Shown here in pieces: positions 61,901 through 64,000 of a DNA stretch of 64,000 nucleotides. The notes beneath the pieces are model-generated. The model did not search any database. It was not told the origin of the DNA and saw only the letters and a program-made list of their open reading frames with translations. A program made the translations under genes and the position numbers. Location: positions 1,426,001 through 1,490,000 of the forward strand of contig NZ_OY771475.1 of the NCBI RefSeq assembly GCF_963674635.1, given 5' to 3'. This DNA comes from Breoghania sp. GTDB taxonomy: Bacteria; Pseudomonadota; Alphaproteobacteria; Rhizobiales; Stappiaceae. Numbering within the stretch: the stretch's first letter is position 1; each line of letters begins with the position of its first letter.

Positions 61901-64000
61901 GCCCGACGGCGCCGCAGCACCCGGATTGCTGATCGAAGCGTAATCACCCTTGCCTTCATCATCCGTGCGATCCGCAGCCGTCACGTCATAGGCAACAGGC
62001 GTGTCGTCATCGATCGCGATGTTCAAGACGCCGACCATCTGATCACCGTCGCCATCCGTTGCCGTGTAGCCGATGGGAAGGTTCGCGTTTTCCTCAAAGC
62101 CCAGATCAAGCGCATGCTCGATGGGCGCATTCATCGTGAAGCTGTAGGAGCCGTCCGCGTTGATCACCAGAACCGCGGCCTCACCGTAGTGATCGCTCGA
62201 AGCCGTCCACGTCGTCGCGCCGCCCGCGGAGCGAACGCCCGCGCTCCATGTGATGGATTCCGTCTGCGCAAAACCGTCCGCATCCGCAAACACCACGTTG
62301 AAGCCCGGCAGGCTCACATCGATCGAACCAAGCCCGTCCGCTCCCATCGAGAACAGCGTGCCTGCCCCGCCGGAAACCGTCTTCAGGTTCGGATCCACAT
62401 CGAAGAAACCGCCGTCATTCGCAGGCGTGAACTCCGTCTGCGCCTCGTCATCCAGCGTATCCGCAGCAATCGTGACATTCATCATCGGCGTCGGCGTGTC
62501 GTCATTCACGCTCACGCGCAGCGAGGCCTCCGCGGTGTCGCCATCGCCATCCGTCACCGTGAACGAGAAGTCCAGATCCTCGTTCTCCTCAACCAGCGGC
62601 GCAGCCGTGTCGTGAGCAATCGGCGCGTTCAGCGTGAAGGTGTAGGATCCATCCGCGTTGACCACCAGAACCGCGGCAGGCGCATGGTTCGCGCTCGACG
62701 CCGTCCAGGTCGTCGTGCCCGACGCATCCGTCGTGCCCGCATCCCACGAGACGGATTCCACCTGTGCAAAGCCGTTGGCATCTTCGAAGACGACATCGAA
62801 GGCCGGTGCGGTCAGCGTGATCGCGGCAAAGCCATCCGCCCCCATCGAGAACAGCGTGCCGGCGCCGCCCGACACCGTCTTGACGTTCGGATCCGGATCG
62901 AAAAGCCCGCCGTCATTCGTCGGCGTGAACTCCGTCTGCGCCTCGTCATCCAGCGCCGTGGACGCCGTGTAGCTCTCGCCCTCCGGCGTATCGTCATTCA
63001 CATTGACGGTGAGCGACCCGGAGGCCGTGTCGTCGTCGCCGTCGGTGACGGTAAAGTCGAAGGTCAGCGCCAGATCGTCGCTCTCGGTCGCATCATCGCT
63101 CGAATGCGCCAGCGGCGCCGATTGCTCGAAGCTGTAGGAGCCGTTATTCCCGATCGTCAGTGTCGCGACCGTCTGACCGCTTACATCCCCCGTCGCCGTC
63201 CAGACAGTCTCGCCCGTGCCGGTGACGCCCGAACTCCACGTCACGCCCTCAACACCCGCAACGCCGCCATTGTCGTAGATCGCAGAGACCGTCGGGAATG
63301 CGTCCACATCCACCGACTTCACCCCATCCGCACCCGCCGAGAACAGAACCCCAGCAGCGCCCGAGACAATGCCGTCCGCATCCACAACATCGCCCGACGG
63401 CGCCGCAGCACCCGGATTGCTGATCGAAGCGTAATCACCCTTGCCTTCATCATCCGTGCGATCCGCAGCCGTCACGTCATAGGCAACAGGCGTGTCGTCA
63501 TCGATCGCGATGTTCAAGACGCCGACCATCTGATCACCGTCGCCATCCGTTGCCGTGTAGCCGATGGGAAGGTTCGCGTTTTCCTCAAAGCCCAGATCAA
63601 GCGCATGCTCGATGGGCGCATTCATCGTGAAGCTGTAGGAGCCGTCCGCGTTGATCACCAGAACCGCGGCCTCACCGTAGTGATCGCTCGAAGCCGTCCA
63701 CGTCGTCGCGCCGCCCGCGGAGCGAACGCCCGCGCTCCATGTGATGGATTCCGTCTGCGCAAAACCGTCCGCATCCGCAAACACCACGTTGAAGCCCGGC
63801 AGGCTCACATCGATCGAACCAAGCCCGTCCGCTCCCATCGAGAACAGCGTGCCTGCCCCGCCGGAAACCGTCTTCAGGTTCGGATCCACATCGAAGAAAC
63901 CGCCGTCATTCGCAGGCGTGAACTCCGTCTGCGCCTCGTCATCCAGCGTATCCGCAGCAATCGTGACATTCATCATCGGCGTCGGCGTGTCGTCATTCAC
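46547..64000 (-). CDS. Giant type I secreted RTX adhesin (LapA-like), C-terminal 5,817 residues; N-terminus outside window
   Basis: One uninterrupted frame from the window edge to a TGA at 46547. In coding order: a tandem array of nearly identical 497-residue units (64.0-60.0 kb), diverged T1SS-143/DUF5801-like domains (60.0-57.6 kb), alternating beta-helix and RTX GGxGxDxxx cassettes (57.6-48.8 kb), a linker and cadherin-like domain (48.2-47.8 kb), a C-type lectin domain, a second cadherin-like domain (47.4-47.1 kb), and a last RTX block with a VCA0849-type secretion signal. The composition is very acidic, rich in Gly, Asp, Thr and Ala, and almost without Cys, as in calcium-dependent extracellular adhesins. 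The residues here alone would exceed 550 kDa. It should be exported by the ABC-HlyD-TolC genes opposite and held or released through LapG; the LapG site and retention module would be near the N-terminus, beyond the window. Confidence 0.93.
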   Translation of the reverse strand: MNDDTPTPMMNVTIAADTLDDEAQTEFTPANDGGFFDVDPNLKTVSGGAGTLFSMGADGLGSIDVSLPGFNVVFADADGFAQTESITWSAGVRSAGGATTWTASSDHYGEAAVLVINADGSYSFTMNAPIEHALDLGFEENANLPIGYTATDGDGDQMVGVLNIAIDDDTPVAYDVTAADRTDDEGKGDYASISNPGAAAPSGDVVDADGIVSGAAGVLFSAGADGVKSVDVDAFPTVSAIYDNGGVAGVEGVTWSSGVTGTGETVWTATGDVSGQTVATLTIGNNGSYSFEQSAPLAHSSDDATESDDLALTFDFTVTDGDDDTASGSLTVNVNDDTPEGESYTASTALDDEAQTEFTPTNDGGLFDPDPNVKTVSGGAGTLFSMGADGFAAITLTAPAFDVVFEDANGFAQVESVSWDAGTTDASGTTTWTASSANHAPAAVLVVNADGSYTFTLNAPIAHDTAAPLVEENEDLDFSFTVTDGDGDTAEASLRVSVNDDTPTPMMNVTIAADTLDDEAQTEFTPANDGGFFDVDPNLKTVSGGAGTLFSMGADGLGSIDVSLPGFNVVFADADGFAQTESITWSAGVRSAGGATTWTASSDHYGEAAVLVINADGSYSFTMNAPIEHALDLGFEENANLPIGYTATDGDGDQMVGVLNIAIDDDTPVAYDVTAADRTDDEGKGDYASISNPGAAAPSGDVVDADGIVSGAAGVLFSAGADGVKSVDVDAFPTVSAIYDNGGVAGVEGVTWSSGVTGTGETVWTATGDVSGQTVATLTIGNNGSYSFEQSAPLAHSSNDATESDELALTFDFTVTDGDDDTASGSLTVNVNDDTPEGESYTASTTLDDEAQTEFTPTNDGGLFDPDPNVKTVSGGAGTLFSMGADGFASITLTAPAFDVVYEDADGFAQVESVSWDAGTTDAAGTTTWTASSANHAPAAVLVVNADGSYTFTLNAPIAHDTAAPLVEENEDLDFSFTVTDGDGDTAEASLRVSVNDDTPTPMMNVTIAADTLDDEAQTEFTPANDGGFFDVDPNLKTVSGGAGTLFSMGADGLGSIDVSLPGFNVVFADADGFAQTESITWSAGVRSAGGATTWTASSDHYGEAAVLVINADGSYSFTMNAPIEHALDLGFEENANLPIGYTATDGDGDQMVGVLNIAIDDDTPVAYDVTAADRTDDEGKGDYASISNPGAAAPSGDVVDADGIVSGAAGVLFSAGADGVKSVDVDAFPTVSAIYDNGGVAGVEGVTWSSGVTGTGETVWTATGDVSGQTVATLTIGNDGSYSFEQSAPLAHSSDDATESDDLALTFDFTVTDGDDDTASGSLTVNVNDDTPVVSNPGGSAPGVSNAMVDEDDIVAIAGVQPGGTDGTQAASVSGTLLVDFGADGFGGTEFTGAFNVPNAGSGTLTAGDATGLDSGLDSDGVNVFFRMAADGQSIEGYKEGTGEVVLRATLDTDSADWTVDLLGNIDHQPGDTGRGAGQSINFTVAASDGDGDSVDVTLSTRILDDEPTASYSGTKDIQEAAIGGVFAPSSVNGQLVFDGGADGATVTEFSLRTVLDMDAPGGFPALQSNGVPVDVASSTAANGVITLTGTAGGAPIFTMTVQPDGQYVFELQGPVDHPDINESMTADELRLVFDFTVTDGDGDSTSFNDGTLQIDIRDDAPTASPSTTVWLDDDDLSGGNPGGTGDHAAPVNVTGHLNHSFGADADGASISWSGVTVHNGSGLNLTHEVTDGGATLLIKQGGVVVLTGTLNQSTGTYEITQQEPISHVSGGDENQVTFQFRYTVTDGDGDTASSYLWVNVDDDTPELNGNTMSLTVDEDDIATAWSSGTSPDDGYGDGSSTGGTTSAVGAAMLEGDFSTLVNGGADQPLTFSFVSGTLAAAAGLNLTSGGTALTYTLDTSGDPQVLTGSANGHEVFSVTLNADGEFTVALSDQLDHDDGQGEGTDLVGTGSTIALGDIIQATDGDGDAVLLGSNVTLQITDDVPVISAVPSGFIDADVLVSPASDNITGSLGIAFGADDANTDMGQPGDRAVTFTDTGDAGANVTVMSGGSPVTLTSGGETVSFAFDGDTLVAFTGGDPSANKVFTVALDDASGEYDFTLLSNLDYAGLSDAANNVLDLSFDFTATDSDGDTADGTFQVTVDDTSPVRVYDGAGNLVGTYGTIQEGVDNAADGYDVVVLPGTYAENVTISAGIDLISLGGSGSTIIQGVAGGPENGTVTIVGGTDNVSIGTDGTDGFTIVGFDNGNPGIEQAAVYVTGGADPTENFHLIGNELQANGEAALLSEWNAPIVDAVIQGNVFSGQTFTGAEPATGDQFTVPNVARQLVAFGQGSNPATNPADNITFTDNQITGTAGGTSAGNNLVTIDAANSTISGNTFTGYTNGGAVALRARGPNTDIENNTLDHTTGGNSAGMYVDNQGTPGDYSGNVIYGGTGNEFVTGMTPGNDLLEGSDGDDVLNGGGGNDIIRGGGGNDTLLGGDGNDRIGGKAGDDTIIGGAGNDRIWGDAGDDTIIWNVGDGDDHIVGGTHASLGDRLIVNATAPGQTITVSTPGSYGTGFTVAVGSELVQVDSVEELTVDFTAGSGTLVLVGDFAASGIAVSTITVEGGDATDIIDGSGMVHSVPGSDVRIVAHGNDGDDTLIGGVGDDMLYGDGGNDVLSGGRGVNTLDGGAGTDTADYSNEASGAYIRLDAGWKTDLSNKAMGWVPLNDAIAAGTVEHDKLVNIENITGTAYNDLITGNSGDNVIKGGDGNDRLGGLGGNDTVIGGEGNDTLFGDGGNDTLEGGEGNDTLTGGTGFNVLDGGDGVDKVDYSGEGEGIYVRLDQGWGTDLSNKALGWTDLTNGIAANTIEHDDLISIENVEGTDFTDNIVGNGGDNVIMGLDGADYLSGLGGNDTILGGDGNDLIVGGAGADTIDGGAGNDRINWSVGEGADTIDGGSDTDTLRLFSTAAGQTITLGATLGVPGFTVESGGETVTVTDVEEVTVDFTAGSGSLMMTGDFASSGINVSTIHVEGGAGDDVVDGSTMVHSSGSSDVRIVANGNDGNDILRGGVGNDLLSGGADNDVLSGNDGDDTLDGGAGSDRISGGAGADTMIGGEGDDLFFIDGGNDAVYGNATDTGVAGNVLAVSGESDTVVIYGDQSDHSITRNADGSWTVENTVTGETNQLFGIEGIDFGGGGAEIDLTANVFVFDGSNNLVGTYDKIQDGIDNADAGYTVEVHEGTYAENLLVTEGVTLVGVGDVSVDGGVGGPALRISGGSAGESFEASNIDFTGDSAYVVLVDPTASFDEVSLTDGEVSGGRYNGLWLNGATGLGGIVLEGMTFTGNATAESGGAGEGALNFFLFNGDVTLTNVTVENPGSAAENGIQFRGVNAPFQPMGNVTFDGVIVTGDYEKVGVAIYNFADANGLDISGAGLTVNVDAELHGFNIDGVGGTLDLSSLPLIVANTHGNPFSDIAMQGLSGDEVFTSGGGSDKLVGNDGDDKLIGGAGSDLIEGGKGNDILEGKGGADEMHGGEGNDTFYGNSNPDLMFGDAGDDIMNGQAGSDEMHGGADNDALYGGSGNDVLYGDEGNDTLDGYVGNDALIGGSGQDMATFGGELDASDFSIVTDADPGAAVEPGWQIDASAFGEGIDTLTGVEVVQAADPDGAGPATGRFLLVGNGGYATIQEALNDAAEGDTVMVAEGNYTENLTISTDNVSLVGVGDVVIEGTFKSDNGIAGSVGDYLKAGNSYSNAAGRGLTVDADGVSISGVEFSSFYTGIELADGVDGLTLNNVDIDGVINGIRKGTTADVTDLTINGGTISDGAIGIYFAKTTAGGAASDGLIDGVQINGTTFEHLLEKGIYAEALSDALITGIVMNDVGEFGRAAVFGGTGANTSGFGNGIDINLKNGVYSGIVIENFTFTDVGTSDGDGTAHDFGAAISLKARDDGSYSTNPATYTGDIIVRNGTIDGTSTGVRAGEPGKSIDGPSVVVENVEITDAIHSAAHGDIDNVTQSTMTVTGDAGNDVYVAGGNTTGDIDFAGFGGADSFTGGAGDDTFTGGADDDVLDGSDGTDTAQFADSLTDADITANGSGGWTVTTATEGTDTLTNIEIVDGAEGGQFLLVGNGGYATIQEAIDAASDGDTILIGPGTWSENLSLDKAVTLIGSGNGDDPSTDTILNPGGTALTISGDINDGGSATVTIKGINFEGNTSGIRVASGTIVDTISVDDSAFNDNSGYGFRTNGNTPGVGEITVTNTTFADNGQGGANGSADLLLWNFFGDATIENVAFNSSSALADAASGKGDNALQITGFAPGTYDVDQPIGTISLINVTTSGSWEKPQIMVQGFNDLDGLTFANVALSGSSNWGDLLYVDPIATSGDGVPGTAGKPGVYTGVGGTSTLDFSGVTINSDSTHVMGFDSRIRGTDADDIITGTDGNDFLNGFAEGGIDYGGDDEVYGGAGDDTLIGGLGEDYLQGNTGNDRLYGGADDDTLRGGKNDDYLEGGTGDDTVLGDLGDDTIVWNVGDGNDTIDGGTGVEVNGDTLRVVNGTGGAETIALAAPGDGGAGFTLTAGGETSEVDGIENVEVVLSDAGDTVTLTGDFANSGIDPTTIHVAGGDGADTVNASAMASSGVASEIAIEFDGGAGDDSFHSGVGDDTFDGGADLDTAHYTDALAATEFALSGANSWTLTSSTQGTDTLTNVEVVDGAEAGRFLLVGNGGYATIQEAVDAAVAGDTVLIAEDTYAEQVVITTSDISLVGVGDVVIEAPASGLVQTTTDPQNGKAVFSVVTVDGADNVDISSITVDGEWQAGQVSGGADFTGIAYMNSSGSLDQVEIMEIGDIPINEAAGQVSGNQRGQAILVSNTDGFAKAISITNSTFTEFQKTGVVARNAIVTAEGNTFTTVSQAVMAQNGIQLSHGSTGSILGNTFTGFGYSGGPWVSVALLVFSATGLLVDDNAFAGTGDNDYAVYLIDTEDSTVTNNLFNGVANGVTEVGEIGVVNTVANTGADANTYAGVSEVNHYVELDPATQTTVLMPIGSDGVDAYYGGAGDDTLDGRGGNDSLLGGGGEDTLLGGDGDDHIEGGEGDDIIDGGAGDDTIVWNVGGGHDIVDGGADTDTFLANGEAASAETFDIYSNAAAASSPLAYGGSAEIVIARNGVIIAELDNIEEIVIDGQGAPAGTSDTFNVHGSFVGTSLAYSTIRLDGGDGDDTVDISGLSSAHRIVFTSNGGHDVIVGDMRAVDVINLAPGTTIDDYDLVDNGNGTFTLSSPDHSVTFSGNGEVPMFSDDNGDVGNLPPIAYDDVVATDEDTSVQVTAADGLLGNDVDLDGDTLSITEINGSAFTPGSQVTLASGALLTVNADGSYDYDPNGAFEHLNDGEHGVDSFTYKVIDAQGREASASAEVTVDGVTDNDAPVANSEVLDFTMPPSAPDASWSEYNGHFYKLVGSRMTWDEAYQAANAQGGYLVQITTYGENSFVHSLSYTVGEAWIGASDRAHEGHWRWIGGEENNRSLTSRYQGWASGEPNNYGGHEDYASIKSNGTWNDLPGTYDLAYVVEHHGVSNGGPGVSEDVVTTIETSLLLANDTDADGDALSVSGLGGSNELTATTAKGATVTLDASTGEISYDPTGSSDLQGLDDGESTTDSFTYWVSDGNGGLASATATLTVDGADDIMPPSTFSAGMDDGSSMMRSTFVEAPQPFFEGTDGDDILVGSDADDLIAGGLGSDMLTGGLGQDTFVLNSLSDATDFITDFEVANDDGTGGDAIDLHGLLDGAFGAAGTDIGDFVRVTADADGSALLEVNANGLGNDWTPMVEFADVSLGDTIRVVVDDDGSQANIVAQAVA
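47070..47380 (-). other. Second cadherin-like (tandem-95 type) domain of the adhesin
   Basis: An about 100-residue segment with TSLLLANDTDADGDALSVSG, DASTGEISYDPTG, DSFTYWVSDGNGG and a closing ATLTVDG strand, the pattern of Big_9/cadherin-like repeats. It sits between the lectin domain and the secretion signal. Confidence 0.75.
47395..47800 (-). other. C-type lectin domain within the adhesin
   Basis: About 130 residues: YNGHFYKLVGSRMTWDEAYQ, GGYLVQITTYGEN, EAWIGASDRAHEGHWRWIGG, then GEPNNYGGHEDYA and NGTWNDLP. The EPN and WND motifs are the calcium and sugar ligands of mannose-type C-type lectins, so the site looks intact. Position close to the C-terminus, the part exported first and farthest from the cell, fits a ligand-binding tip. 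The canonical disulfide cysteines are missing. Confidence 0.85.
47820..48200 (-). other. First cadherin-like (tandem-95 type) domain of the adhesin
   Basis: PPIAYDDVVATDEDTSVQV, GLLGNDVDLDGDTLSITEI, VNADGSYDYDPNGAF and DSFTYKVIDAQGREA form a complete VCBS/cadherin-like repeat immediately before the lectin domain. Confidence 0.78.
48780..57560 (-). repeat. Five alternating beta-helix and RTX calcium-binding cassettes of the adhesin
   Basis: Five times the protein shows a beta-helix opening of the type (Y/D)xTIQE(A/G)xDxAxxGDTVxV followed by xGTYxENxxI and LVGVGDVxIxG: near 57.5, 54.4, 53.0, 51.7 and 49.9 kb. Each is followed by a parallel beta-helix of 100-250 residues and then RTX nonapeptide blocks: around 56.65-56.45, 56.1-55.97, 55.8-55.57, 55.4-55.2, 54.9-54.66, 53.6-53.2, 52.0-51.86, 50.8-50.5 and 48.96-48.78 kb. 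In four cassettes FLLVGNGG(Y) or VFDGSNNLVGTY directly precedes the IQE element. RTX rolls bind calcium and fold only outside the cell; the beta-helices are of the pectate-lyase/copper-binding type and could bind polysaccharide. Confidence 0.82.
57560..60002 (-). repeat. Diverged T1SS-143/DUF5801-like extender domains of the adhesin
   Basis: Five or so about 150-180-residue domains, each ending with a (D)FTxTDxDGDTA-like strand and a VxDDTP-type linker (for example DDTSPVRV, DDVPVIS, DDTPELN, DDAPTAS, DDEPTAS, DDTPVVS). They share the scheme of the tandem array but are only distantly alike, so they are older copies. They probably act as a stiff extender. Confidence 0.75.
60003..64000 (-). repeat. 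Tandem 1,491-bp (497-residue) nearly identical repeats in the adhesin
   Basis: Two full units (64000-62510 and 62509-61019) and two thirds of a third (61018-60003) are visible, with a period of exactly 1,491 bp. Each unit has three related about 165-residue domains: one starting DDTPTPMMNVTIAAD, one starting DDTPVAYDVTAADRT and one starting DDTPEGESYTAST. The copies differ by only scattered single bases, for example AGATCGTCG at 63071 versus AGTTCGTCG at 61582, including synonymous sites. The array continues past the window edge. Such near identity points to recent duplication or ongoing homogenisation. Confidence 0.93.

Noticed and set aside
60003..64000. Regular repeats considered as a CRISPR array or a mobile element.
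   Set aside because: The period is 1,491 bp, all in one reading frame, with no short repeat-spacer pattern, inverted ends or transposase; they are coding domain repeats.
46547..64000. Possible split of the adhesin region into several genes.
   Set aside because: The frame has no stop over 17.4 kb and module order is continuous, so a single gene is the simplest reading.

Overview
This is a GC-rich chromosomal window from an alphaproteobacterium, most likely a member of the Hyphomicrobiales (Rhizobiales). The reasons are a RirA-like Rrf2 regulator with three cysteines at RirA spacing, Tat-exported and NMT1-like ABC binding proteins of rhizobial type, a MocR regulator beside an omega-amino-acid transaminase, and a LapG-type protease with a type I secreted giant adhesin. 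No rRNA, tRNA, CRISPR array, prophage or insertion sequence is visible.

Layout. (1) 1-9.3 kb, uptake and metabolism: the 3' end of a periplasmic TMAO/DMSO reductase, a YdfG-like dehydrogenase, a beta-alanine/omega-amino acid:pyruvate transaminase, a convergent MocR regulator and, divergent from it, a complete PotD-PotA-PotB-PotC type ABC importer. The second permease carries an unusual C-terminal tail. (2) 9.3-19.2 kb, minus strand: a LysR regulator followed by a tightly coupled catabolic operon (2OG-Fe(II) oxygenase, alpha/beta hydrolase, NMT1-type ABC importer, nucleobase-type deaminase, three-subunit molybdenum hydroxylase). It reads as uptake, hydroxylation and deamination of an N-heterocycle, substrate unknown. 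(3) 19.3-30.1 kb: a compact type II secretion locus (gspC, M, L / E, F, I, J / G, prepilin peptidase / K / D) split over several orientations, with no visible gspH or gspN. (4) 30.2-32.0 kb: a divergent MetF-like reductase and RirA. (5) 32.3-46.4 kb, plus strand, cell-envelope and secretion island: TamA, TamB, a TolC-type channel, a type I secretion ABC exporter and HlyD adaptor, a LapG-like periplasmic protease, and an unrecognised two-helix membrane protein with a periplasmic domain. (6) 46.5-64.0 kb, minus strand: the last 5,817 residues of one giant secreted adhesin whose N-terminus lies outside the window.

How it fits together. The adhesin ends in an RTX/VCA0849-type type I secretion signal and faces its presumed export machinery (ABC, HlyD, TolC) and its presumed release protease (LapG) across a shared bidirectional terminator. 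In coding order it has a tandem array of almost identical 1,491-bp repeats, further T1SS-143/DUF5801-like domains, five beta-helix/RTX cassettes, a cadherin-like domain, a C-type lectin domain with EPN and WND motifs, a second cadherin-like domain, and the secretion signal. This is a LapA-type retractable adhesion system. The usual c-di-GMP receptor LapD is not seen; its place beside lapG is taken by a small membrane protein with no cytoplasmic output domain, which is the best candidate here for an undescribed component.
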